The notes beneath the pieces are model-generated. The model did no database searches. It saw nothing but the letters and a program-made list of their open reading frames with translations, and had not been told where the DNA came from. From Craterostigma plantagineum (Eukaryota > Streptophyta > Magnoliopsida > Lamiales > Linderniaceae): DNA of 64,000 nucleotides. Position 1 is the stretch's first letter. Each line of letters opens with the position of its first letter. The stretch lies in the NCBI GenBank assembly GCA_027422505.1, contig JAPQWV010000124.1:1550001-1614000 (forward strand), written 5' to 3'. Below are positions 52,893 to 64,000 of the stretch, one piece after another. Both the position numbers and the translations under genes were made by a program.

Positions 52893-53219
52893 CCATTAAA
52901 AGGAACTTGCTGAGCTTCCCGATATGAGGCTGAAATTCTAAGTAACTGGTTTGTTCTATGTTGGTTGCCCATTCTTGTTCCATGATGGATCAGATTGACA
53001 CTGCATCGTAGATTGGATTATCGATAGGTTACTACAGATTTCTCGGCATTTTAGGGCTTCTACTTGTTATTACCATTTAAAGATTCGGTTCCTTTATTAT
53101 CATTAGTAGTACTACGTACTGAATACTGATAGATGTGGCGGTGTAAAGCGAGTGTTAGTGAGTTTGTTTGATATTCATAAAGGATTCTGTTTTCATATTG
53201 TTTTTCGCTTGATTTCTTT
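52893..53219. other. Downstream flank of the SUMO-protease gene
   Basis: Probably 3' untranslated sequence. No other feature was seen. Confidence 0.4.
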
Positions 53220-53227
53220 CTTTTTGC

Positions 53228-54453
53228 TAGGGGTGGGCAATCGGGGTCGGGTTTCGGGTACCCGACCCGACCCGATCGGGTTTTACCCGATCGGGGGCGT
53301 GATTTCGGGTTTAATCGGGTATCGGGTTTAAAACCCGATACCCGATATAGTTCTTCGGGTCGGGTTCGGGTAGCAATAAGCTACCCGAGAAACCCGATCG
53401 GGTACCCGACCCGATCAATGTTGTAATTAAAAAAAAATATATATTGAATAACAGATACAAAAAATAAAAAATAAGTCGAGGTCCTGCACGAGCACCCAAG
53501 GCTGAAACTGAAATACACACCACAGTCCACACACCTCAGTCCTCACCTCACCTCGTCGCCGTCGCCGCTCTCTCAGGCCGCCGTCCGTCGCCTCACCTCG
53601 TCAGCCGCGCTATCATCCTCACCTCACAAGTCGCGATAACAGAACAGCCCTCACCTCACAAATCTGGTATATCGTCGAATCGTCGTCGTCTCGCTCTCAA
53701 GGCCGCCGTCAGCCACGCCATTGTCTCAGCCGCGCCGTCACGCCTCTGCTGCCGCCCACATCTCAGGCCACTCCGTCTCCGACTATCCGTTAGGTATGTG
53801 TATGTTGAACCCTAATTTTATATTTTGGATTTTATTGATTGCTTGCAATTCTCGAATCCACAATGATTTATAAGGTTCTATTAGCATTATATATATTGTT
53901 AGAATCATCATCATCATGGGTGATTGATTTCGGGTGTCAATTTTTTGGCCGTTTGGGATTTCGGGCTTATGTAATTGTCAAGGTTTCGGGTTGAAATTAG
54001 GTTCGAGAATTTCAAGTTATATCATCCGTTTCTTGTCCTTACATATTCATGTGTATTTGTAAAATAATAATGATCCTTATATTTTCTAAAACATAAGCAC
54101 CAGTCATCAACGTCAACCCTCGAAGAAATCCTCTCGGTGTTAATTTATTTATTAACGGTGTTGAATTTATTTATTAAAATGTGTTGAAATGATTTCATTT
54201 TATTGTAGCGTTTGAAAATTATTTTTTTGGTGTTAGTGTAAACTTAATTTAAGTTTTTTTTTTTAAATACAAAAAAAAAAATAGTAAAACCCGAAACCCG
54301 ACCCGAACCCGATTATCGGGTTTCGGGTACCCGATTGTCGGGTACCCGATTTTCGTCGGGTCGGGGTCGGGTTTCAATTTTGATACCCGCAAATGTCGGG
54401 TACCCGACCCGAAAAACCCGAAACCCGACAAACCCGACCCGATCCCACCCCTA
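53228..54453. mobile_element. Non-autonomous hAT element with perfect 8-bp target duplication
   Basis: It starts TAGGGGTGGGCAATCGG and ends CCGATCCCACCCCTA, so the termini are inverted repeats. CTTTTTGC flanks it exactly on both sides (53220-53227 and 54454-54461), the 8-bp duplication of hAT elements. Both ends carry many subterminal CGGGTACCCG-type and CCCGACCCG words. The 1226-bp interior has a GC-rich stretch (53540-53800) and an AT-rich stretch, but no transposase-length frame, so it depends on an autonomous partner. Confidence 0.88.
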
Positions 54454-54461
54454 CTTTTTGC

Positions 54462-54852
54462 CTCCTATTGAGCGTTGCCTCCTATTGAGCGTTAGATAAC
54501 TATTAAACAGAGCCATATCTGTGATTTCAAATTCCATATTGATACTGCTAGGATTTGGCATATGCATTTGGGTGGAACCATGATTTTGGTAGGTTTCTGA
54601 TATTCTTAATGATTTTAAGTGTAACTTACATTAGATCATTCCTAGAGACAATATGCCCATTATTGCCCGCATTTGATGCTAAAGTAGCATGTCTTTCTAC
54701 CAAACAACATCAACTCAGAATTCGAAACAAGACGGCAAATGACTGTCAAACCATGAAAGTCTCACAAATTCGAATAATATGATAGCAACAAGATATATTG
54801 ATGGTACATGTGTAGTTGAAGATAAAAGAAGGCTATATAGATAGAGAATGAC
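54462..54852. other. Intergenic between the hAT element and TCTP
   Basis: A duplicated CCTCCTATTGAGCGTT occurs twice in tandem near 54462-54493. Otherwise it is the 3' flank of TCTP. Confidence 0.45.
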
Positions 54853-56090
54853 TTAGCACTTGATCTCCTTGAGACCATGGGCAAAGTAGATAAACGTCGG
54901 ATCGACGGCACCTTCCTTGTAGTAAGCAAAAACAAGGCTGCTGTCGTCGTGCATGCTCTCTCCCACGAAACTGCACAAAACAAACTACCAAGTATTATCA
55001 AACTGATGTACGTACGAGGGTGAGATTCTACGGGGAATGATTTCAATTTGCAATGATTCTTACAATTGGAGGTCTTTGAGTTTTCCCATCAAGAACTTAG
55101 TTGCACCCTCGATAGACTTCTTGAACTCCTCTTGCTTCTCAGGTTCGAGCTTGGGAGTCAACAGCTTGATGTACTTCTTGACGTATCCAACGAACTGCTT
55201 CTTGTCGAAAGGAGGTTGTTCCTGCCAAAAAACGGACCATTTCTGTTTCTCTTTCGTGTCTTTTAGACAAACTGGGAAGAACTATGCAAGTAAACGATAG
55301 ACAAACCTGAAGCCTAAAAGTGTCGACAATGTCAACCACTTTCACAGCTTGGTCATCAACGCCTTCGTCCTCCTCACCGCATTCTGCAGATGGATTGGCT
55401 CCAATGTCCACATCAACTGCACCCTTCACAACCCACTGTGGATACAACAATGGTTGTTTGAGAATGACAAAAGGTGCACCGTTATGATCTGGAAAAAGAA
55501 TATAGAGATTTCTATATGAAGTTTCAACCTTTCCTTCAACTTCCCAGAGTGCCCCGTTCTCAATTTCCTTGTAGGGAAAGGAGTCAGAAAGAAGTTCATC
55601 GCCTGCAATCATATCAAATATACAATACATTCATCAATCAAATATCTACTAGCTTCTAGCAGAAAAAGCGCATCGACTCTTATCAGCCAGAATGAAAATT
55701 AGACAAAGGTGCTTGAATAAAAGACAGATCATACAAGAAGAGCTATCTAGTGCAAAAGATCTGATATTTTATGCGCTGACCTATAGAACGCAGCTACAAT
55801 CAGCGAGCTAATGCTCAACGCAAACGCACACGGCATGAAAATTCAGCACGTAACAAATAATCATCCTTCGACCTAAAACCAACCAAAAATCATCCAAAGA
55901 TCCTAAATCGCCCACCAAGAATCTAATTACAACTCCAAAACAGCTGAAAGAGCTGGAGATCTGAAAACCGGCAACAAAATCGACAAATCCGCAAAAAAAA
56001 AACCGACCATTAGTCCGTGGATCGATAACAAAAAGAACGATAACGAGAAAGTTGTAACAAACCTGTGAGCAAATCTTGATACACCAACAT
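54853..56090 (-). CDS. TCTP1: Translationally controlled tumor protein
   Basis: An abundant conserved cytosolic growth regulator; in plants it affects cell proliferation and TOR signalling. Five exons on the minus strand: 56063-56090, 55529-55602, 55307-55435, 55064-55221 and 54853-54970. They give 168 aa, exactly the family length. It starts [26 protein letters not shown], has the TCTP signatures [18 protein letters not shown] and [13 protein letters not shown], and ends HGLKEIKC. The intron at 55436-55528 is 93 nt and has no stop in frame. Retaining it would add 31 residues, but the remaining exons already give a full canonical protein. The (GA)n tract at 56148-56163 is in the leader or promoter. 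Confidence 0.96.
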
Positions 56091-56734
56091 GATTACAAAA
56101 ATTATTGAGCTCTCCTCCTATAAATTCCCACGCGGCGATAGCAAACAGAGAGAGAGAGAGAGAGGATTAGCTTTGGAAGTGTATGAGTGTATATATAGAT
56201 AGCGACAGACGCCAAACGAGGGTTCTCAATAGATCAATTATAATGATTCCAACGACTAAATGGGCCTAACAAGCTCAATTAATTGGGCCTACTATTGGGC
56301 CATCATTAGCTTAAGCGATATAAGAGGAAATTACACCAATACCCTTTAAAATATGAGCTATTAATGACGATTATAAATTTGGATAATTGGATATCCTCGT
56401 AAATATTTCGTGCTCTCTCTCTCTCTCTGAGTCGGCCATGGGGATAGTCAGGTAAGGATTTCTAAGCCTAGATTCAGTTTCTCCTGTGAAGTTTTGATGG
56501 ATTCATTCGTATTGGGGCAACAGTTTGTATACGAAGTCCAATTTAATTTGGCTTGCTTGTTTGGATTATGGATTAAGATCCTGATGCTTCGTTTTAATTA
56601 GGTGAATTAAGGAGGCCTCGGTGAATCGCGTGATTCGATTGAAAATTTTTAGGGTTCAAGTCCCAAGATCAGACATTGGGGCTTTTTTTACTGAGTGGGA
56701 TCTTATATTGTGGTTTGCTATTTGTTGATTGGCT
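56091..56734. promoter_or_regulatory. Bidirectional promoter region between TCTP and a DnaJ gene
   Basis: The two genes diverge from this 644-bp stretch. A (GA)8 run at about 56148-56163 and a (TC)n run near 56410-56428 stand near the two likely transcription starts. An untranslated first exon of the DnaJ gene probably ends at the CAG before GTAAGG near 56452. Confidence 0.55.
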
Positions 56735-57790
56735 ATGGATGGTAACAAAGATGAGGCGTTGAGGTGCATCAATATCGCCAAGGAGGCTATTTCAGCTGGA
56801 AAGAAAGAAAAAGCTCTTAAATTCATAGGAATTGCTCGCCGTCTTAATGAGAACTTATCTGTGGATGATCTTTTGCTCCTTTGTGAGAATCTTGACTCAT
56901 CTCCCTCGGCTGGAACCTCTGACGATGCGAAGAATGTCACGGAGGTAAAAAATCTAAGTTCTTCGACTAGCACTGAAGACGTGAATGGTGAGAGGAGTTA
57001 CACGCAGGAGCATGTGCAGTTAGTGAGGCAGATTAAGACTAAGAAGGATTACTACTCGATTCTTGGTTTAGAGAGGAGCTGTTCCGTCGAGGAGATTAGA
57101 AAGGCGTATAGAAAGTTGTCTCTGAAAGTTCACCCCGATAAGAACAAAGCCCCTGGCTCTGAGGAGGCTTTTAAAAAAGTTAGCAAGGCTTTCAAGTGCT
57201 TGAGCGATGATGAGTCAAGGAAGCAATATGATGAAACTGGGCTGGTTGATGAGTTCGAGCACAACCAGCAATACAATGTCAGGCGCCGGCGAAGGAGAAC
57301 TACGAGCGACTTCTTTGATGATGATTTTGACCCTGATGAGATCTTTAGGGCTTTCTTTGGGCAGAGGGATTCGTTTAGGCAGGGCCATGTGTATAGGACA
57401 AGAACTGCTGATGGTGGAGCTCATCATCATAGGGAAGATTTAGGCGGTGGGCCCAACATGATGCTTCTGCTTCAGTTGCTTCCATTCTTGATAATAGTTC
57501 TGCTGGCGTATCTTCCCTTTTCAGAGCCCGAGTATTCACTGCAGAGGAACTATTCCTACCAGTTCAAGAAAACGACTGAAAATCATGGAGTGGAGTTCTT
57601 TGTTAAGTCGCCACGATTCGATGACGATCGCCCGATTGGTAGCAGTAGTCGGCGTGAGATCGAGAATAATGTGATCAAGGATTACAAGCACATGCTTGGG
57701 CGTTATTGCCACATGGAAATGCAGAGGCGTCATTGGAATAGACAGATTCCAACTCCTCACTGTGACAGGCTTGAAAGTTTCGCTACGTAA
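56735..57790 (+). CDS. DnaJ protein with C-terminal membrane segment (DNAJB12/14-like)
   Basis: A type III J-domain co-chaperone of the ER membrane, about 351 aa in one coding exon. Residues 1-70 form a helical-repeat-like region ([25 protein letters not shown]). The J domain begins [24 protein letters not shown] and contains the essential HPD (KVHPDKN). A basic Arg stretch and an Asp-rich segment follow. Then comes a hydrophobic helix, [21 protein letters not shown], and the DUF1977-type C-terminal domain ([28 protein letters not shown]). The order is that of DNAJB12/B14 and Arabidopsis At3g57340/At5g05750 (from memory). The ATG at 56735 was chosen because upstream codons in frame lack an ATG. 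It is probably involved in ER protein quality control. Confidence 0.93.
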   Translation: MDGNKDEALRCINIAKEAISAGKKEKALKFIGIARRLNENLSVDDLLLLCENLDSSPSAGTSDDAKNVTEVKNLSSSTSTEDVNGERSYTQEHVQLVRQIKTKKDYYSILGLERSCSVEEIRKAYRKLSLKVHPDKNKAPGSEEAFKKVSKAFKCLSDDESRKQYDETGLVDEFEHNQQYNVRRRRRRTTSDFFDDDFDPDEIFRAFFGQRDSFRQGHVYRTRTADGGAHHHREDLGGGPNMMLLLQLLPFLIIVLLAYLPFSEPEYSLQRNYSYQFKKTTENHGVEFFVKSPRFDDDRPIGSSSRREIENNVIKDYKHMLGRYCHMEMQRRHWNRQIPTPHCDRLESFAT

Positions 57791-58674
57791 AAACGTGAGC
57801 ATAACTTCAATTTTTTTTTCATAATTGAGCATTCTTTTTTTTTTTGCTGTGGTTCAGTTCAGATGTTGAATATTTAGAACTAACAGTTGAAACTAGTTGC
57901 ACATTTGAGGCAGAGGATGTCATAGTTCTTGAGAACTAACTCATTTTGGCTTGTAGTTCTTTCATAAGTTTGTCTCTTGCTTGTATACTGCCTTTCGCAG
58001 AAACCCTGAAATAATCTGTAATATGTGGTGCATTGTATGTCCTCAAAAGGGGCTTCTCACTTCTTTGACCATATCTGATAGAGCAACCTTATTAGACTGA
58101 AACATATCCTTTATATGGATACTTACTAGAAAATGTGATTATGTGTGTATCTAATGTCGGCATTTCTTTTGTTTATGCAGATTGAACCTAATTGATTGAC
58201 ATTGATGGCCAGGTTTTACTAATAAATTCATGCCATAAGATCGTTTTTGCCCGAAGTATGGCTAGACCGCGATGGTTCTTGCAACCATGTATGTGTTTAG
58301 TTTATGATCCATTTCTTAGCATCTATGACCACACAACACTTAAATATTCCACACATATATATAAATATATTTCCTGTAAACTGCACTGCTTCTGATATAT
58401 GTACTTGTTCTAAAGATCTTTGGATGTTAGTATTGTTGAATCTCTTCTCCGTATAATAAGTAATCTCTATGAAGGTATTTCTCTTAAATGCTACTAAGCT
58501 CTCTCTACTCATCCAACGCCTTAGGTACCATCAAGAAATTAGAAACTGCAACTGATCAAGTACGTTCACATTATTAATCATTCTTCATAAATTATAAAAG
58601 ATGAACATTTTCAGTTATTACAAAACAATTCAAGAAGGCCATGAACATTTTCTTTAAATCGCCACTTTAATTAA
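57791..58674. other. Convergent intergenic region after the DnaJ gene
   Basis: Part is likely a spliced or long 3' untranslated region of the DnaJ gene, since an acceptor-like TTTATGCAG occurs at 58171-58179. No conserved coding frame is present. Confidence 0.45.
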
Positions 58675-59127
58675 TCACCCGCCATAATCACACATCGAAT
58701 AGGTGCACCTACTCTCCTCGCCAGGGCACACCTCAAAACACGCCCCGCAATGCCTCGAATCGCTCCGTGGGTCGACACAGTTCCCACCACAGCAGATCTG
58801 CCCGAACCCGCAAACCCGCCCGCACGACCCGCACTGGGTCGGGTCGTTGAGTAGGTCCCTACAGTACTTTCCATAACAGCAAGTCGTTCCGCCCCATGGG
58901 TTCTTATAACGGTCCAAACAAACGCTAGGATCCCTACCACACCATAGGACCCTCTTTCTTCCTCTCAAGAAATTGAAATGCTTCGCAGAAAAGCCCTCGT
59001 TGGCCTTCATTCGTTTCTTGGCAGACACGAAGTACGATGCTGTAAGTATAATCAAGAAGAGAAATAATAGAAATGGACGTCTAGGGTTGTGCTTTTTCAA
59101 GAAACTGCTGTTATCTGCGCTGAGCAT
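58675..59127 (-). CDS. STIG1-like secreted cysteine-rich protein
   Basis: A 150-aa secreted protein of the stigma-specific STIG1 family; members act in the stigma exudate or in reproductive-organ signalling. After a basic start (MLSADNSSFLKKHNPRRP) comes a hydrophobic segment LLFLFLIILTASYFVSA as signal peptide or anchor. The C-terminal part is rich in cysteines in the family arrangement: CCYGKYCRDL, CGSCGRVCGFGQICCGGNCVD, HCGACFEVC. It has one exon, with ATG at 59127. The basic stretch before the hydrophobic core is longer than in a usual signal peptide. Confidence 0.88.
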   Translation of the reverse strand: MLSADNSSFLKKHNPRRPFLLFLFLIILTASYFVSAKKRMKANEGFSAKHFNFLRGRKRVLWCGRDPSVCLDRYKNPWGGTTCCYGKYCRDLLNDPTQCGSCGRVCGFGQICCGGNCVDPRSDSRHCGACFEVCPGEESRCTYSMCDYGG

Positions 59128-59445
59128 TGAAAGTATGTGAAAGGAGTGGGCATTGGGATTGCTTTGAAGCCTTAAAGAATGAACCTTTCTTTGGTAGTAA
59201 CCTATACGTATTTGCAGGTAAATGCGAGACTTGATTTATTTCTTCAATGATTAGGTCGAGGGTAGTATTTGAAAATGGATGCTATCTGTGTAAGAGATGA
59301 GGCCGTTCTTTGTTAACAGCTTTGCGCGCATGCAACTATCTTACTAGAAGTCAAAGGATGCAAGGAGCATCTAATAACTACCTCGTTTTTTATAATGGGA
59401 GTTAGTAGTTTATAGTGAGGTCATCAAAGATTATACAATCTCTCC

Positions 59446-59477
<32 letters not shown>

Positions 59478-60548
59478 GTTGAAAGTGAATAATAGAACAA
59501 TTTAGCTAAATTGTTGGTGTATGGGCTTACAAGGCACGAATAGAGATAGATGTCGATGAATTGTGTCGGCCCAACCCATCGCATACTGAGAATTCTAGTA
59601 AAAATAATATCAATCATCCAAAGCTGCAGTCTTTTCTATTCTAACGTTAGTGTTTCAGCGCCTTCAGCTCATCAGTGGACAAATCCGACGGTTCGCTCCT
59701 CTGATTTTCGGGTCGATTGTCTGTATTTATATATCTGATAATCGGACAGGGTAAAGACTGAATTTTTCTTTATTTTAGCCTTTCGTCCTTTGCCATTTGA
59801 TGCTTTCTTGAACATGGGCTTTTTGGGGGTGAGCTTTGTGGTGTTATGGATTTATCCATGTGTCTATTCGGCTTTCTTCGGAGATTAATTTGGGTGGGGG
59901 AGGGTGTAATTTGCTTTTTATGCAATCGATGCATTTATTTTTGTTATGAAATTATTTGTGGATTTTGAGGGATTAGGGTTTAAGGTATGTTCAACTTCGA
60001 CTCTGAGAATACACTGACTTACGCCTTAGACTCATTGCCTGGGGAGCTACATTTGTTTTCTCTTTGTCTTTGTGAATTTCGTACTTTGGTTGTCTTATTT
60101 CATATCAATCACTCACGGGTTTAGCCGAAATCCATCTAGCGTATAATTCTCGGTCATCTTTGGATATAATCGGTTTTATCTCTCTTTGAGTTATTAAGGA
60201 CTATGCTGTACCATCCTATGCTCATTGTTCTAAATGTGAGAGGCAGGGCGGTTTTCTGTAAGCCTAAAATACTTTGGTAGGTGTGAGTTGTGACACACGA
60301 CTTTCGCTACAGGAAACTAATTATAGCTTTAAAAAGCTTCAAGATTTGAGCTTGTTGCATTTTCTGCGTGTTTTTTATTTGGGTTTCAAACTCTTACAGG
60401 TTTGTTTGCTTTTTGTTTTGACACTTGCTCATAACACTGCGTATAACTATCGGTTGAAAGAATTTGGGTTGTTCTTTGCTATTACTAACTGTCCATGTTG
60501 CACTCTGTTATTTGCAGCTGAATTTTCGTCCTTATAGGATCAGCAAAG
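59128..60548. other. Divergent promoter region and eIF2 gamma leader intron
   Basis: The region lies between STIG1-like and eIF2 gamma genes. A CT microsatellite occupies 59441-59478. A probable leader intron runs from a donor near 59750 (GGTAAAGACTG) to an acceptor near 60517 (TTTGCAG). No other coding frame was recognised. Confidence 0.5.
59441..59478. repeat. (CT)n microsatellite
   Basis: Two CT runs joined by TTT, 38 bp in total. Confidence 0.9.
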
Positions 60549-63101
60549 ATGTCGAGAAAGGGTTTGATGGAACAAGATTTAAGTAAACTTGATGTAACAA
60601 AGCTTCATCCATTATCTCCCGAGGTTATTTCTCGCCAGGCTACAATTAACATCGGTAAGCTTTTGTGTAGGAAAGTGCTTAGAAAATGAATAATACAGAA
60701 TCCATCGCTGATTGCTTTTTTGCTTCACTAGGCACCATCGGTCATGTGGCTCATGGAAAATCAACTGTTGTGAAAGCCATATCTGGCGTCCAGGTATTCA
60801 CATTTAGTTGTCCATACGTTAGATTTTGGACCTGCATTTTGTTGTTTCTTTACAACTAATGTATCATTAACAGTAAATATGTCTAGTCTTATATTGGTAA
60901 TGATCTGTAGTGTCTATGTCCTTGGTGATTCCTTTTTCAGTCTTATTCGCCATCTATTTGCAGACCGTTCGTTTTAAAAACGAATTGGAACGTAACATTA
61001 CAATCAAGCTTGGGTACGCCAACACAAAGATATACAAGTGCGAGGATGATCGATGCCCTCGACCAATGTGCTATAAGTACGCATTGAATCATGGATTAAT
61101 GTCAAAATAGGGATTTAACACCTTGTACTTCTCCTCAATTTTGTATTCTTTCCCAGAGCGTATGGAAGTGGAAAAGAAGACAACCCAATGTGCGAAGTGC
61201 CTGGCTTTGAGGACAAAAAGATGAAGCTTCTCAGACACGTATCATTCGTCGATTGCCCTGTATGGTTTTTTTTCTTTCTTATTGATCAACTGAATACGTC
61301 ATTATTCTTTCGAATATATACGATACAATGATCTTACTTATTATACCTTTATGCATGGCACTTAGGGCCATGATATTCTCATGGCTACAATGCTTAACGG
61401 AGCTGCTATAATGGACGGCGCTTTGCTTCTCATCGCTGCCAACGAAAGTTGTCCCCAGCCTCAGACTTCTGAACACTTAGCTGCAGTCGAAATCATGCGC
61501 CTTCAACACATCATAATACTGCAAAACAAAGTCGATCTGGTCCAGGAAAACGTCGCCATAAACCAGCACGAGGCCATTCAGAAATTTATTCAGGTACTTT
61601 CGACGAATCATATGCAGAAAACTTTCTTTTCTGCGATCCCTTAATTTATTTTTTTTTTCTTACAGGGAACTGTCGCTGGTAGCGCCCCAGTGGTGCCAAT
61701 ATCTGCTCAGCTGAAGTACAACATCGACGTAGTATGCGAATACATTGTCAAGAAAATCCCAATCCCAGAAAGGAACTTCGTTTCTCCGCCTAACATGATT
61801 GTAATAAGGTCCTTCGACGTAAACAAACCTGGGTTCGAAGTCGACGAGATAAAAGGTGGGGTTGCCGGCGGGAGTATACTGAAGGTAGTTATAGTTTCTC
61901 GCTTATTTTCTACCTTCAAAATTTTCCCAAAATTTCAGATTCTAATAGCAGAAATTCGAACTTTTCTATTACAAGGGAGTCTTGAAGGTCAATCAGTACG
62001 TTGAGGTACGTCCTGGGATCGTAGTAAAAGACGAAAACGACAACATAAAGTGCACGCCTATATACTCCCGAATAGTCTCCTTGTACGCCGAGCAGAACGA
62101 GCTTCAGTTCGCCGTCCCGGGCGGGCTCATTGGCGTCGGGACGACGATGGACCCCACTTTAACGCGTGCCGACAGGCTTGTCGGGCAGGTCCTCGGGCAA
62201 GTTGGGTCGCTGCCCGAAGTTTACGTCGAGCTAGAGGTAACTTTTAAAGTTGATTCCTTTAAAGAGTTGACCATAGTCCATAGAGTTTGATTCTATTATC
62301 TATTCTATTTTATTAATGGTTGGAGGGGGATATAAACTGCCACGTTTGGTACGTAAAGTTAATTGGTATTTAACCCTTTTAATTTGAGTAATTTTAATTT
62401 CACCGATATATTATTGGTGTGAGGCGGCTATAATAAACTGCCACATTTGGTATGTAAATTTAGTTGCTATGTATAATTTATTTTAATTCGAGTAAATCAT
62501 CATTTCATCAATTCTATAATGGTGGGAAGAGGCTATAAACGGCCACATGCTACTCAACCATTTTCTTTGTAATTTGTTCGTATTTGAGTAACTATCATTT
62601 CACTTCTTAATTGTTTATTTATTGTAATGATATCCGCACAAGTCATTTTCTCCTTTTACATATTTAAAATTTATATTTTATCTACCAAACATTATAAACA
62701 ACTCAAAAATATACTGTATTTATATTTTAAGTGCACGCATGGAGTGTGAGTGACTAACCAGTTATTATTAGATTTACATTGGATTGACTTTATTACAGGT
62801 CAATTTCTTCTTACTTCGTCGGTTATTGGGAGTGAGGACGAAAGACACAGAGAGGCAGGGCAAAGTTTCGAAGCTAACGAAGGGAGAGATTCTTATGTTG
62901 AACATAGGTTCTATGTCGACGGGTGCTCGAGTTGTAGCCGTTAAGAATGTGTTTGCTAAGTTGCAATTGACTTCGCCCGTATGCACAAGCCAGGGCGAGA
63001 AAATTGCGCTTAGCCGAAGAATCGATAGGCACTGGCGTTTGATTGGTTGGGGACAAATTCAAGCTGGCATAACCCTCGACGTACCGCCAGCTCCTTTTTA
63101 A
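60549..63101 (+). CDS. EIF2G: Translation initiation factor eIF2, gamma subunit
   Basis: The GTP-binding subunit of eIF2 that carries initiator Met-tRNA to the 40S ribosome. Eight exons: 60549-60654, 60732-60793, 60964-61076, 61157-61259, 61366-61593, 61666-61884, 61976-62236 and 62799-63101. They total 465 codons in phase, about 464 aa, the usual length. The G motifs are present: G1 GHVAHGKST, switch I region [18 protein letters not shown]3 DCPGHD, G4 NKVDL. The zinc-knuckle cysteines are in [15 protein letters not shown] and NPMC. The protein ends [10 protein letters not shown]. Intron 7 contains a three-copy tandem repeat. It appears intact. Confidence 0.96.
62317..62605. repeat. Three-copy tandem repeat in eIF2 gamma intron 7
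   Basis: Units of about 95-105 bp start near 62317, 62413 and 62519. Each has GG(A/C/G)(A/G)GGATATAAAC-type or GGCTATAAAC sequence, then GCCAC, then a TTTGAGTAA.TTTCA-like block. They are diverged by substitutions and small indels. Confidence 0.65.
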
Positions 63102-63918
63102 GTTTGCTGCAAAGTTATGTTTTTTTGTTCGATGGACTGAGTTTTTCGGCGTCTTCTTTTGTGCTCTGATTTTGCGGGAATTTGTATGACTTGAGGCTGG
63201 TATAACGCTTGGATCGATAGATTTCGTCGTTGGTTTTTTTTTTTTTTCCTTTTGGAGAATTGACGGAAGAGGTAAGTATTGATATGAACTTGATGAATTC
63301 GTGTTCTTTAACCTTGATCGGTTTGGGCCTATACGATGATCAGGTCCGTTTTTTAAATTTATGGACCCATGTTCTTATAGCATATGGACCCAAACTTAAT
63401 TACAAGTATTGGATCAGAAGATAATGGTATTTAGAAGGGAAAAGACCTTAAAATGGAGTCCCAAAATTAACCCAAAAAAATTGGGGTCCTGTGCAGTGGG
63501 CCAGGAAGCACATACCAAAATCCGGCCCTGGCGATAAGTAAACAATTCTCTGCATTTTATAAAACGCATAGCATATAGTCTTTTAGGGTCATCCATTTGT
63601 GAGTCCCAAACTAAGAGTAAGTTCGCCGAAGATTAGTGTATTTGAGATACCGCTATACACTAAACGTAAGTCGTTGTATCTCGCAGACGTTTGCCGTAAC
63701 CGTGGGTATTAGCGAGGCAATTCGTCTTCAGGAGAGCGTGTATCACGTGCCTCGACTTGTGCTTCGCTTAACTCTTTTCGTAGGAGTTCACTTTCTATTT
63801 CTAAAGACAACGCCAACTAGTCGGAAGCTATACATATGATAACAATGTTGTGTATAACGAGCTACAGTATTGAAGGAGCCATGGAAACGCCAAAGCTTAT
63901 CGGAGTAACAGATAATGT
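63102..63918. other. Downstream flank of eIF2 gamma
   Basis: 3' untranslated sequence and unassigned DNA. Weak similarity to a decaying retroelement cannot be shown. Confidence 0.4.
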
Positions 63919-64000
63919 TAGGGGTATTCATTCGATAATAACCGAACTGAACCGAACTTTCGGTCGAGAACCGAAAACCGAACCGAAATATTTCAGTTTG
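63919..64000. mobile_element. First end of a hAT-like element, cut by the window edge
   Basis: It begins TAGGGGTATTCA, a hAT-type terminus, followed by dense subterminal ACCGAA and GGTTCGG-type words. The expected 8-bp duplication would be GATAATGT (63911-63918), but the other end is outside the window. Confidence 0.55.

Noticed and set aside
55436..55528. A 31-residue insertion in TCTP
   Set aside because: The stretch has a GT donor and an AG acceptor, and splicing gives exactly the 168 residues of the family.

Overview
The window is nuclear DNA of a flowering plant, most likely a eudicot. Most genes have many short exons separated by AT-rich GT-AG introns. The proteins are plant-specific or typical of plants: a divinyl chlorophyllide reductase, a CC-type glutaredoxin, a receptor-like cytoplasmic kinase, a heavy-metal-associated isoprenylated protein and a STIG1-like protein. 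Intergenic DNA holds Tourist-like, Helitron and hAT elements plus microsatellites. I cannot name the species.

Layout. 0-2.5 kb (+): a NAD(P)-binding Rossmann protein with an AT-AC (U12-type) intron. 2.8-5.0 kb (-): two tandem pectin methylesterase inhibitor genes. 6.0-7.3 kb (+): DVR. 7.8-11.5 kb (-): a PBL27-like kinase, with three MITEs in intron 4 and a long foldback in intron 1. 14.1 kb (+): glutaredoxin. 18.2-19.9 kb (+): a membrane-anchored kinase-like protein with degenerate catalytic motifs. 22.2-27.7 kb (+): a CW-type zinc-finger gene with broken frames. 28.7-33.2 kb (-): cullin-1. 34.36-34.56 kb (-): a complete U2 snRNA gene with its promoter and 3' box. 34.9-36.5 kb (-): a VAMP72-type R-SNARE. 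38.4-39.4 kb (+): a HIPP with a frame break. 39.8-41.8 kb (-): a decayed AAA-ATPase relic between direct repeats. 43.3-48.3 kb (+): a BTB/POZ protein with one frame break. 49.4-52.9 kb (+): an ESD4-like SUMO protease. 53.2-54.5 kb: a hAT element with a perfect target-site duplication. 54.9-56.1 kb (-): TCTP. 56.7-57.8 kb (+): a membrane DnaJ protein. 58.7-59.1 kb (-): STIG1-like. 60.5-63.1 kb (+): eIF2 gamma. From 63.9 kb: the first end of another hAT-like element.

The genes do not form one pathway. Gene order does carry information. DVR, PBL27 and the CC-type glutaredoxin are also close neighbours in Arabidopsis (At5g186xx, from memory). The CW-zinc-finger, VAMP72, BTB and ESD4 genes recall a second Arabidopsis block (At4g157xx-158xx, from memory).

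The observations most worth checking are the AT-AC intron, the long inverted repeat in PBL27 intron 1, the U2 gene, the hAT and Helitron structures, the stop-free 93-nt intron of TCTP, and a set of apparent single-base losses in otherwise conserved genes. The last may be assembly errors. Exon edges were read by eye and may be off by a base in places.
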